Of a DNA stretch of 64,000 bases, positions 33,535 to 44,575 are shown piece by piece. This DNA is from Anolis sagrei. Its lineage: Eukaryota > Chordata > Lepidosauria > Squamata > Anolidae. The notes beneath the pieces were generated by a model. It ran no database searches. It was not told the origin of the DNA and worked only from the letters and a program-made list of their open reading frames with translations. The stretch's first letter is position 1. Each line of letters starts with the position of its first letter. The position numbers were made by a program, and so were the translations under genes. The DNA is taken from assembly GCF_037176765.1 (NCBI RefSeq), contig NC_090034.1, positions 72,795,955-72,859,954 on the forward strand, written 5' to 3'.

Positions 33535-34265
33535 CAGTGTTTCTCTACCTTCCTATTGCCACGACCCCTTAATATAGTTTCTCATGTTGTGGTGACCCCC
33601 AACCATAACATTATTTTGTTGCTTCTTCATAATGTTGCTACTGCATAATTTTGCTACTGTTATGAATCGTAATGTAAATATCTGATATGCAAGATGTATT
33701 TCATTCACTGGACCAAATTAGGCACAAATACCTGATATGTCCAAATTTGAATACTGGTGGGGGTAATTGATTTTGTCATTTGGGAGTTGTAGTTGCTAGG
33801 ATTTATAGTTAACCTATAATAAGAGAGCATGCTGAACTCCATCCATGATGGAATCAAACCAGACTTGGCATACAGAACTCCCATGACCAACAGAAAATAC
33901 TGGGAGGGTTTGGTGGGCATTGATCTTGAGTTTTGGAGTTGTAGTTCACCTACATCCAGAGAGCACTGTGGACTCAAACAATGATGGAACTTGGCACGAA
34001 TACACAATATGCCCAAATGTGAACACTGGTGGAGTTTGGGGAAAATAGACCTTGACATTTGAGAGTTGTAGTTGCTGAGATTTATAGTTCACCTACAATC
34101 AAAGAGCATTCTGAACCCTGCCAATGATGGAATTGGGCCAAACTTCCCACACAGAACCCCCATGACCAACAGAAAATACTGTGTTTTCTGATGGTCTTTG
34201 GCGACCCCTTTGACACCCCCTCACGACCCTCCCAGGGGTCCCGACCCCTAGGTTGAGAAACACTG
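33535..34265 (-). mobile_element. Non-autonomous hAT element, complete
   Basis: Flanked by the exact 8-bp duplication TTCTAGCT at 33527-33534 and 34266-34273. Termini CAGTGTTTCTCTACC and GGTTGAGAAACACTG. Third hAT copy within 3.2 kb. Confidence 0.96.
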
Positions 34266-34275
34266 TTCTAGCTGT

Positions 34276-35072
34276 AGTGGCTGCCTTCTGTAACTGCACC
34301 TCTCGTGGGGAATTTTCGCAGGGAAGTTGGTATCACTGCCATTTAGCACGAAGCCAGAGGAAGCGAATAAGCAGTGCCAGTCGTCAGTAGCTCATTGACT
34401 GGCATTGTGGTGAAGGTTAGAGATGAGCATCCTCTTTTCATTTCCCTCCAAGTGCAAAGTTCATAAACTGTAATACTCTACCTAAATATGAAGGGCATGA
34501 ACGCTGCTGCGATTAATTGCGAAATCATTTCAGTTTATGGAGAGGATGTCATGTCAAGACAGAATGTGACAAAATGGGTGTGGAATATATTGTGAGACCA
34601 TGAAGAAACTTCACAGAGCCATCCAAAACAGATGTTGTGAGATGCTGACGGCGGGAATCTATCTCCTTCATGACAATGCGCGTCCATCCACACACCGCTC
34701 ATGCAACACAAGAGTTGTTGATGTCATTTGGTTGGGGTGTTTGGAGCCACCCCTCTCACAGCCGCAGTCTCTCACCCATTGACTATCATCTGCTCACTAA
34801 ATTGAAGGAACACCTGGTTGGAAAACACTTTTCCAGTGACGACGAGCTGAAAATCGAAGTGACAAACTGGCTGAAAAAGGTGGAGGGAAACTTCTATGAC
34901 ACAGGGATCAAAAACCCGTCCTACAGATGACTAAATCTATTGAACTGAATGGTGATTATGTGGAAAAAATAATATAATACCTATGCTACAATCCATGTAA
35001 GTTTGATTAAAATATATTATTTCTTTGTATTTTTTTAAAAAAATTGTAACCCTACTTTCCAGATAACCCTTG
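34276..35072 (+). mobile_element. Mariner-type element, internally deleted
   Basis: Relic transposase pieces include ISVYGEDVMSRQNVTKWV and, at the C-terminus, LKEHLVGKHFSSDDELKIEV with KKVEGNFYDTGIKNP. The 3' end CCAGATAACCCTTG is followed by TA. The middle of the gene, including the first catalytic aspartate, is missing, the first reading frame has a stop after WNIL, and the 5' terminus is eroded. The same internal deletion is present in the copy at 45638. Confidence 0.88.
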
Positions 35073-35599
35073 TATTTTTCCTCTTGTAGTTTTTGAATAC
35101 ATCATTCAAATGTCATGTGCATATATTTCTGCACTAGACCGGAGGGACATGGAGCAGCAAGATGTACGTGGTTGTATAGGGCATTATAGGCACATGGACT
35201 TTGACTGATTGACTAGACACCACTCTGGCAAAGAAATGTGATTAAATTGGAATGCCAATTTACTTGAGGCCCTCTACAGCCGCCAGATTATGCACTGAGA
35301 TGTCGGCCAAACAGCAGTTGCAAACTCCTTACATTCTTGTAGGTTCTTAAGGGCGTGCCTTCTATCTCCCTGCAGAATCACAACAGGCTAAATGAGGTGC
35401 TTGCTTGGCACTTTTTCATGACCAAACAGAACTTGGAGTGGCATTACTCAGGATGCTGTAGAATGCATCAGACATCAGTCGTAAGCCCCCACCTTAATCT
35501 TCTTGGAAAGGAAAGTTAGGTTTTGAGAGTTCTGGCACCTGCGCAGTCTCCGCACTGAAGAAATGAGCCCAAAGCCTGCTACTGTGCAAATGTGTGTCA
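35073..35599. other. No feature recognised
   Basis: Nothing supported. Confidence 0.4.
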
Positions 35600-36480
35600 G
35601 TTATTTAGTTGTACAAAATGCATAAGGTTGTGAGTGAACTACAACTCACATCATGCCAGGTTAACCCCCCCAAAAACTCCATCAATACTTAAAGTTTGTT
35701 ATGTTGGACAAATTTGCGATAGATGCATCACCAGTGGGGTTCAGTGTGCTTCCTGGCTGTAGGGTAAACTACAACTTCCACTAAGGTGAGTCAGTCCCCT
35801 CAAATCCCTCCAATAGATTGAGTTAGTCATTGGGGTTCTGTGTGCCAAGTTTGGTCCAGGTCCATCTTTGGTGGAGGTCACAGTTTCTCTGACTGTGGTT
35901 GAACAACAACTCCCAGACAGTTTCCCCCCAAAACTCATCCAGTAATCCGATTTCAGGATATCAGGTATGTGTGCCATGTTTGGTGCAGATCCATCAGTGT
36001 TTGAGTTCGCAATGCTCTCTGGATGTAAGGGAACCACAACAAACTCCGAATCAGGGTTAGTTTCCCCCAAAGACTTCCAGTATTTTTTTCTGGTCATGGG
36101 GGCTCTGTGTTCCAAGTTTGGTCCAATTTCATCTTTGGGGGAGTTCAGATGCTCATTGATTGCAGGTGAACTATTAATCCCATTACCTACAACTCTAAAA
36201 TATCCAGGCCAATTCCCCTCAAAACCCACCAGTATTCAAATTTGGGCAGATCAGGTATGCATGCCAAGTTCGGTCCAGATCCATCATTGTTTAGGTTTAT
36301 AGTGTGCTCTGGATGTAGGTGAAAAACTCCTATGAAACCCTCCAAAGACTTCCAGTATGTTTTGTTGGTCATGGGATTTCTGTGTGGCAAGTTAGTTCCA
36401 GGTCCATTGTTGGTGGAGTTCAGAGTGCTCTGAGATTGCAGGTGAACATCCCAGTACCTACAACTCCTATAAATCATGGA
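35600..36480 (+). repeat. Array of ~135-bp modules related to the hAT interior
   Basis: A GTGAACTACAACTC-like mark recurs near 35631, 35765, 35899, 36030, 36165, 36319 and 36442, about every 135 bp. Each unit also has a TTCTGTGTGCCAAGTTTGGT-like segment. No hAT terminal repeat closes it. It may be an old related element or a satellite-like expansion of the module. Confidence 0.65.
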
Positions 36481-36830
36481 AAATTCTCCCCAAACCTCTC
36501 TAGTATGTTCAGTTGCTGATCAATTCCTCTGTTTGCTCTGTGTGTGCTATAGAAAAAAATAGGAAAGGGTTAAGGGAGAGGCAGTGGGTGGGGTCATGCA
36601 AATTCCACACCAATGGAGAGAGTAAGAAACACTGGCATGTCTGTGGTGGAGGAAATACACAAAATCTAGGAAAGAATCATCTTCATATGAAAGCCTTCAC
36701 TTGGGTGGTGGCCAGGATGGTGTTGGTGTGACATTGGCAGGACTCTTGCACATGTTCATGGTGCTTACTATAACCTGCAACGTCACTGGAGACTCAAGTC
36801 AGAATCCCATTGTGTCTTATGCCTATAAAT
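36481..36830. other. No feature recognised
   Basis: Nothing supported. Confidence 0.4.
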
Positions 36831-36957
36831 CAGGCCTGGGCAAACTTGGGCCCTCCAGGTGTTTTGGACTTCAACTCCCACAATTCCTAACAGTCTCAGG
36901 CCCCTTCCTTTCCCCCCTCAGCCGCTAAGGAAGGGCCTGAGGCTGTTAGGAATTGTG
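36831..36957. mobile_element. Palindromic MITE, one end lost
   Basis: It begins CAGGCCTGGGCAAACTTGGG, reaches a centre at CTCAGCCGCTAAGG and returns as AAGGGCCTGAGGCTGTTAGG. The second terminus is missing at the junction with the next element. Confidence 0.8.
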
Positions 36958-37880
36958 GCTCGTCCATTACGCGAAGTAAGCGGTCGCAGAACACTTTTTT
37001 TGCCAGGGGCGCAGAGGCGCCTCTGTAAATGCCACTCGACCGCCACTTGAGGAGCGCTCCCTCAGCTCACAACAGCCCTAGCAGTCTGGGGGGAGCCTCG
37101 GCTTTCTTGCGTCGCTGCTGGGCGATCCTCTTCCCAAAGGGGCCAGGCCCTTGAGCCTCGCCTAGCCCCTCTCGTTCCTGCTCTACCCGGCCACTGGGTG
37201 CGCGAGCAGAGCTGGCGCTCAATCGTTCTCCGCGTTTGATCCCTTCCCCATGACCGGCTCCCTTTCCCAATCCCCCGACGCTCCACCCGCCTCCTCTCCT
37301 CTCGCCAATCCGCGGGTGGGCCAAGGGGCGGAGCCGCCGCGCCTGGCCCGCTTCGGGTCCGGAGACGTGTCTGAAAACCCCAGCGTGCGCACCAAAAGTT
37401 GCTTCTTCTCCTGACTTTCTCTTCAGCCATTGGGACCAAGAGAGAGAGAGAGAGAGAGAGAGCCCCTCCGGCTGGAGGTATCTCTCACCTCCGCTCCCTC
37501 CTTTGTTTTTGCGCCTACCTTCAGGAAAGGTGGGCATCTCCACCTCCCTCTCTCTGTCTCTCTCTCTTGGTCCCAATGGCTGAGAAGAAAGTCAGGAGAA
37601 GAGGTGACTTTTGGTGCACACGCCAGGGTCTTCAGGCACGCCTCCGGACCCAAAGCGGGCCAGGCAAGGGAGCAAGTGCGGCAAGTGTAGTTACTGGGAT
37701 GTATAGTTCACCTACAATCAAAGAGCATTCTGAACTCCACCAATGATGGAATTGAATCAAATATGGCACACAGGACTCCCACGACGAACAGAAAATATAT
37801 ATTAATGATTGGTTGGGGGGGGGGGGCGCGCCAAAATACTGTTTGCTTACCGTTGAAAATTACCTAGGGCCGCCTCTGGT
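36958..37880. mobile_element. TIR element of the CAGAGGC family with an internal hairpin
   Basis: The left part (CCATTACGCGAAGTAAGCGG) and right end (TTGAAAATTACCTAGGGCCG, then CCTCTG) match the two ends of 29652-29937 in inverse order. Between them are a GC-rich stretch, a long inverted repeat at 37340-37672 and one ~135-bp module. No transposase is recognised. Confidence 0.6.
37340..37672. repeat. Long inverted repeat with ~115-bp arms
   Basis: Arms at about 37340-37460 and 37553-37672 are near-perfect reverse complements (TCTCCTGACTTTCTCTTCAG against CTGAGAAGAAAGTCAGGAGA). The loop is about 90 bp, bounded by a (GA)n run and a (CT)n run. The region is CpG-rich for this window. Confidence 0.88.
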
Positions 37881-39299
37881 AGCCAGACACATCCAGCCAG
37901 CCAGCCCTTTACAGTCAGTAAATAATGATAAAATAAAATGATGATTGCATCTGCAAATAGGAATAAATGGATAGGTGTGTCTTGAGGATCCCTTCCAACT
38001 CAGTAGAGGAAGCAAATGGATGCCAGGAGAGTTTAGATGATGCCCAGAAGAAGGGGGTCAGTCTAGATGTCCCTTGATGGGGTCTGTACTATGATTTCTG
38101 TTATCCACTAATTTAACACAGTTTGTGCCACACAAACAAAGTTTCTGGAGTAGAACAACTACGGTACTTTCAAAGTAAAGACCACCGAATTAAACACGAA
38201 ATAACACTTTCAAACCAGGAACAGGTTTCCTTTATTATTAAAAAATGTTTTTAAAAACTTTGAAAATTCAAAAATTCGCCAAAAGATTATGAAATTTGGA
38301 GAGCTAACAGTGTCCATGTGGTCTACCACTATAGCAAGTTTCATCATGATTGGTCTAAAAATGAGGGAGGGCGAATCCCCTGAAGTTTCCCCACTGCCAG
38401 TACTATTTTTCCCTACTGCACATACGCATCTGCATTAATGAATTGATTCAGAAGTTTCGGAAAGTTTCGATTTTTTTTAATGGAAGTGATTTTAGAATAA
38501 AACCACCAGCATCCCCTGCTTCCGAACTGAATTTGGAACCATTTTTTTAATCAACCAAGCCTAGTTTCTGCTATGCCACCCAATGTAGGGATCACATTGC
38601 TCCAATCTCTGTTTTGTAATGGCCTGAAGTCAGAGTAACTGCCCAGCTCCTCTTTCTTTCGCTCTCCAAGTAGTCAACGTATGAGAGATGAGCTATGATT
38701 ATCGAAGCAGTTCTTATGAGCTGGGTTTTCCTGCTTTCAGAGATTTGAAGACATGCCAAAAGGGTGAGATAAATGCTCTAATGAATTCTGGCTACTATCT
38801 CTTTTATTACCTCCAAGCCCTACTTTCCCATGAAGCATATGCTTAACCCCAGTGAACGCAATTGAACCTGAAATGTGCCTTTGATTGCATAGGTCCCTCA
38901 TTATTCTGGCCTCTCCCACACCCCTGGAACAGTTTTGCTCTTCATATTTCAAGGTGTAAGCAACTTCTGACATGTTACAATGCATCTGTCAGGAAGGCAA
39001 GGTTCAAATTCCATTTCAGCAAAAACCCTGTAAGATGAACTGTAATGCAAAGCATTTGGGTGGGGACTTTGCCCCTGTCTGCCTAGTGGCCAGCCACACT
39101 GTTAACACTGGAGGGGTGGGGCCCCACGGCCATCTGCGTATCCTACCTATTTTTGGGATTTTGTAGATTCTGCACTATGAAAATCGATGCACTCCAACAA
39201 AGGTAAGTGAACATTCTTGGCTAAATCAATTCCTGATGTTATAGTACTTTTCACACTATAGCAGGGGACACCTGCTCAGCCCTGTAGCTTTTGCTCTTT
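37881..39299. other. No gene recognised; part of a dispersed repeat
   Basis: 38100-38240 shares AACAAAGTTTCTGGAGTAG and ACACTTTCAAACCAGGAAC with the repeat block at 16010-16370. The rest shows no coding or repeat signal. Confidence 0.5.
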
Positions 39300-41225
39300 T
39301 TGCTCAATATTGTTCCCCATGTTGATCAACATCTACATGAAGCTGCTGGGAAAGATCATCCAGAGTTTTGGAGTTTGATGTCATCTGTACACAGATTACA
39401 TCCAACTCTATTACTCCTTTCCATCTGCTACTAAGGAAGCTGTTCAGGTCCTGAAATGGTGCTTGGCAGCTGTGATGGTCTGGATGAGGGCAAACAAATT
39501 GAAATTGAATCAAAACAAGACAGAGGTACTCCTGGTCAGTTGAAAGGCCGAACAGGGTATAGGGTTACAGCCTGTGCTGGACGTGGATACGCTCCCCCTG
39601 AAGACACAGGTTCGCAGCTTGGGGGTCCTCCTGTACTCATTGGTGAGCCTGGAACCCCAGGTTTTGGCGGTGGCCAGGGGAATTTTTGCACTATTTGAAC
39701 TTGTACACCAGTTGCAGCCATACCTTGGGAAGTCAGATTTGGCCACAGTCGTCCATGCTCATTTTACATCTTGAACAGACTACTGCAATGCACTCTACAT
39801 GTGGTTACCTTTGAAGACTGTTTGGAAGCTCCAAGTGGTCCAACAGGAGTCAGCCAGATTACTCACTGGGGCAGCGTACAGGGAGCATACAACCCCCCAT
39901 TATTCCAGCTCCACTGTCTGCCCATCTGTTACCGAGCACTATTCAAAGTGCTGGCTTTAGTCTATAATGCCCTGAACCAGTGGTTCTCAACCTTCCTAAT
40001 GCTGCGACCCCTTAATACAGTCCCTCATGTTGTGGTGAGCCCCAACCATAACATATATTCGTCGCTACTTCATATATGTAATTTTACCACTGTTATGAAT
40101 TGTAATGAAAATATGTGATATGCAGGATGTATTTGCATTCACTGGATCAAATTTGGCACCAATATCCAATACGCCCAAATTTGAATACTGATGGTGGGGG
40201 GATGATATTGTTATTTGGGAGTTGTAATTGCTGGGATTTATCATTCACCTACAAACAAAGAGCATTCTGAACTGAACCAAACTTGGCACACAGAACTCCC
40301 ATGACCAACAAAAAATACTGGAGTTGGAGTTCACCTACATCCAGAGAGCACTGTCAACTCGAGCAATGATGGATCTGGACCAAACTTGGCACGAATGCTC
40401 AACATGCCCAAATGTGAACATTGGTGGAGTTTGGAGAAAATAGACCTTGACATTTGGAAGTTGTACTTGCTGGGATTTATAGTTCACCTACAATCAAAGA
40501 GCATTCTGAACCCCACCAATGATAGAATTGGGCCAAACTTCCCACACAGAGCCCTCATGGCCAACAGAAAATACTGTTTTCTGATGGTCTTTGAAGACCC
40601 CTCTGACATCTCCTTGCAACCTCCTCCAGGGGCCCCGACCCCCAGGTTGAGAAACGCTGCCCTAAACAGTTCCGGCTCAGCTTACCTGTCTGTACGCATC
40701 TCTCTCTATGAACCGTCTGGGAGGTTAAGTTCTTCTGGGGAGGCCCTGCTCTTGGTCCCACCTCCTTCGCAGGCATGAGTGGTGGAGATGAGACAGGGCC
40801 TTTTCAGCAGTGGCCCCTCGGCTTTGGAACTCCCTCCCTAGTGAAATTAGATCAGTGTCCTCCCTCTTGGCCTTCAGAAAGAAAGACATGGCTAGGGGAC
40901 CAAGCCTTTGGTTAGTAAGCAGTGCAAGAAATGAACAGGGATTATGTGCAATTGACATTGGAATGGTCTTGGATTTTGGATTACGTTATTTTAATGTTTA
41001 TATTGATATGCTTAAATTGTATGGTTGAATGTCTAAATGTTGCTTATGTTTTATGATCTATTGTGGTTTTAATAGTTAATTCATAGATATATGTTATTGT
41101 TGATTTTATGTTTGTTTTTTCACATGTATATTTGGCATTAAATTTTGCCATGACTATGTTGGAAACCGCTTTTGAGTCCCCCCAGGAGTGAAAAAAGCAG
41201 AATATAAATACAGTAAATAATAAAT
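39300..41225 (+). mobile_element. L2-like LINE fragment, split by a hAT
   Basis: It encodes INIYMKLLGKIIQSFG and then a decayed CHLYTDYIQLYYSF region (canonical YADD lost). The C-terminal part resumes after the hAT with RLSSSGEALLLVPPPSQA. The 3' end runs into AATAAATAATAAATAATAAA. Older than the copies at 10931 and 27466, with several frameshifts and stops. Confidence 0.88.
39978..40659 (-). mobile_element. Non-autonomous hAT element
   Basis: Flanked by CCCTGAAC at 39970-39977 and CCCTAAAC at 40660-40667 (one mismatch). It lies at the same LINE position as the hAT at 5581 but in the opposite orientation. Confidence 0.95.
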
Positions 41226-42076
41226 AATAAAATAGGCAGAGAAACCGGACTATTTCATCTGCACATTTTTGAATATTCTTTGTAGTGTCTTTAAGTTGAT
41301 GCCCAACTATAATTGAGTGGGAGATTCAGGACCATGCCAGGCACATCAGGGGGCATGAAACCCTCTGCCTACATCTCCATAAACCACAGGATAGGAAACC
41401 TATCCATCTGCCCAATATTGTCTACTGTGAAAAACAATCACAAAAGGAAATGCAGCGGCTCCTTGAGATCTCCTGGGATTTGGTTCCAGGACCCTCAGTG
41501 GAAACTAAATCTCATGGATGTTCAAGGATGTAAAATGATGACTGTTTCCTGTACGGAGCGTGTTCATAGGTTTCCTGTGTTTGGATCTGGTCTACAGGCT
41601 GTCGCCTCAACCCTACATGAGATAGCCTCATATGCATGGGTGCCAAAGATCATTGAGTATGGTTATCCCATCGGGTTTTGCAGATGCACACTGGTGCATT
41701 ATTAAAGAGTTCCACCTGCTTCTCCTTCTTGTTGGGTGTATGCCAGGCTTGCTTCACAAGGGTGTGATCAGCCACCTGCAGCTTCAGTTTTTTCGCGCCG
41801 TTTTTCTCTATCCTTTATAAGGGAGCAGGCCTTCTGCCTTAATGTTTGCTGTTTGGTCTCATGGCTGCCCCCTTGTCTTTTGCCAAGTATATGGTTGCTA
41901 TTTCACCCCGCCTTCACCTCAGTGGGATATGTCTGTCTGTACTTTGGTGACTAGCGGCTGGTAGCTAAGTCTGGACTTCAACACAGTTCTCATATTCCCT
42001 CAACACTGTGTCTTTTACAGCTTCTGGGTCTGATTATCAACAAAGGGAAATCACACCCACCTGTCGTGGGTGTTGT
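41226..42076. other. No gene recognised
   Basis: ORFs of up to 130 codons on the plus strand have no recognisable domain. No known repeat family identified. Confidence 0.4.
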
Positions 42077-42521
42077 TGTTGGAGCATGTAAGAAATCAGT
42101 TAGTGTGTGTGTGTCTCAACTGTAAAATAAGATACACAAAGCTGATTGGTCGAACAATGCCTGGGGAGCAGGCTGAGCCTTGGACTTTTGGATACTGTTA
42201 CGTTTTTGTTCAGGCTTGAGCTATGCAAGCGCAGAGAGAGATGAAGAGAGAAGCAGAGAGAGAGAGAGTTTGGAATGTGCTCTCACTTCATGAGCTGCTG
42301 AAGGAGTTTATCCACATGGACAAAGAAAGACGATTTTAAACCTCTCATAAAAGGACATTATGTGAGTTGGTGCAACTAATCACACTGTAAATATATTGTC
42401 CTGAATTACGAAGAGTAAACTACTTGTTCTTTACTGTTCACCTGCGTGGCATATATGTTCTTTCTCTGGCAGTATGTGGGCTGATCAAACGTGAACTACA
42501 CGTGGTTTATTTTACATTACA
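42077..42521 (+). mobile_element. LTR-like block, family B
   Basis: It starts TGTTGGAGCATGTAAGAAAT and ends ...CCACA. It matches 50882-51297 along its length (AAGCTGATTGGT, GAGTAAACTACTTGTTCTTT). TG...CA ends, no coding and paired dispersed copies fit a solo LTR fossil; no target duplication was confirmed. Confidence 0.5.
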
Positions 42522-43075
42522 CCACACAAATGACCTATTTCCCGAGCAAGCAATCCCTCACCCCCAGGACTTTGATTCTTCAAATCTTATGAAAGCCATC
42601 GGTGCAAGCCAGGCATACCCAGGTCATGCTGGGCCACATCGTCTCAACTACATAGTGACACCGTATGTATGGCTCTGATTTTGGCCCTTCTGGGCCTGGT
42701 TCCTCAGTTCATCCTCCGGGTCAATCTCCGCACCCCTTCTTCTATTCCAATGGGGGCACGCCAGTCACCTATCTGGTGGACCAAAATGAGGAACACATAT
42801 GCAGAGTTGCCTTTCAGGCCACCACACCTCTCCAGAACTGACAACGGATCCCGCTCTTCAGGGTTGGGAGGCCCATTCGAAAGGCTTCCATGCTGAGAGT
42901 CCCAAGAAGGACCCCTTCTGTCACATAACTACCTAGAACTGTTAGTGGCCTAGAAAGCCCTGAGGGTTCTGAATAGTCATTGTCAGAACATGTGGTCTGT
43001 TTTTTTAACTTAATAATTATATGATATTGTTTGATATTTTAATTTGGTTTTCACATGGTTGGCAATGAATTCTGC
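42522..43075. other. No feature recognised
   Basis: Nothing supported. Confidence 0.4.
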
Positions 43076-43330
43076 AGGCTAAACATGCCCAGCTCTTTAA
43101 ACCGTTCCTCATCGGCTTGTCCTCCAGACCCTTGATCATTTTACTCGCCCTCCTCTGGACACATTCCAGCTGGTCAACATCTCCCTTCAATTGTGGAGCC
43201 AGAATTGGACACTGTGATTCCAGGTGTGGTCTGACCAAGGCAGAATAGAGGGGCTGCATGATTTTGGCCTGCATAAATAGGAGTCTAGTGCCTAGATCCA
43301 GGGAAGTCATGCTACCTCTCTACTCTGCCA
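43076..43330 (-). mobile_element. CR1 LINE fragment
   Basis: The minus strand encodes [40 protein letters not shown] and GLEDKP, a CR1 segment overlapping that at 8420-8600. No 3' terminus is present. Confidence 0.85.
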
Positions 43331-43359
43331 TGGTCAAAACAGGAGCTTTTTTGTTGAAC

Positions 43360-44575
43360 TCCAGGACCAGAGAAGCAGATGGTGAAAACAGAAGAATGGC
43401 CTACCTCAGGGGTGCGTGCTCGCGCCATCAATATTTAACATCTACACAAATGACCAGCCGCTGCCAGAAGAGACAGAGAGTTTCACCTATGCTGACGATC
43501 GCACCATCACCGCTCAAGCACAGAACTTTCAAATGGTTGAACAGAAGCTCTCCAAAGCTTTAGGCATTCTTACTGTCTATTACAGGGAAAACATGCTGAT
43601 TCCTAATCCATCTAAAACACAGACGTGTGCTTTTCATCTTAAGAACAGACAAGCATCTCGAGCTCTGAGGATTACCTGGGAAGGAATCCCACTGGAGTAT
43701 TGCAGCACACCCAAATACCTGGGAGTCACTGTGGACTGTGCTCTGACCTACAAGAAGCACTGCTTGAATATCAAGCAAAAACTGGGTGCTAGAAACAATA
43801 TCATACAAAAGCAGGCCGGTACTACCTGGGAACACAGCCACAGTGAAGACATCTGCCTTTGCGCTTTGCTACTCTGCTGCTGAGTATGCATGCACAGTGT
43901 GGAATACATCTCACCACGCTAAAACAGTGGATGTGTCTCTTAATGAGACATGACACATTATTACAGGATATCTATGCGCCACACCACTGGAGAAATTATA
44001 CTGTTTAGCCAGTATTTCACCACTTGACGTCTGCCAGGAAGTAGCAGCCAATAATGAAAGGACCAAGGCAGTGACATCTCCAGCCCATCCTCTGTTCGAA
44101 TATCAACCAGCATACCAACGCCTTAAATCAATAAATAGTTTTCTAAGATCTACAGAGATACTCACAGGAACACCTCAGCAAACAAGAGTCCAAAAGTGGT
44201 AGGCTAAACCCCGGAACCTCAAGCCATGGCTGATACCCAATGAGAGACTCCCCATGGGCATACAGAAGATGGCAATTTAGAAGGCGTTGAATAGACTGCG
44301 CTCTGGCACCACGAGATACAGAGCCAACTTTAAGAAATGGGGCCACAAAGTGGAGTCCACGACATGCGAGCGTGGAGAAGAGCAAACCACAGACCACCTA
44401 TTACAATGCAGTCTGAGCCCTGCCACATGCACAATAGAGGACCTCCTTATAGCAACACCAGAGGCACTTCAAGTGTCCAGCTATTGGACAAAGGACATTT
44501 AATATAATGCCAAGTTTTTACAACTTTGTGTTTTTAAAATACATTACAACCATCGCTTCTGATACGATAAATAAA
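43360..44575 (+). mobile_element. Non-LTR retrotransposon 3' fragment, clade unassigned
   Basis: It encodes FNIYTNDQPLPEETESFTYA with DDRTITAQAQ (the YADD-type active site), then STPKYLGVTVDCALTYKKHC. The far C-terminus has ESTTCERGEEQTTDHLLQCS, a CCHC-like end. Frameshifts and stops separate the pieces. The tail is ATACGATAAATAAATAAAT. It is clearly not CR1, L2, L1 or BovB; I did not assign the clade. Confidence 0.8.

Noticed and set aside
35600-36480. CRISPR-like array or coding tandem repeat
   Set aside because: Units are long, diverged and transposon-related, in a vertebrate genome; no spacer structure.
37062-37746. Several Arg/Gly-rich ORFs and apparent CpG-rich promoter
   Set aside because: They lie in the inverted repeat and flanks of a TIR element; both strands are open because of composition and the (GA)n runs.
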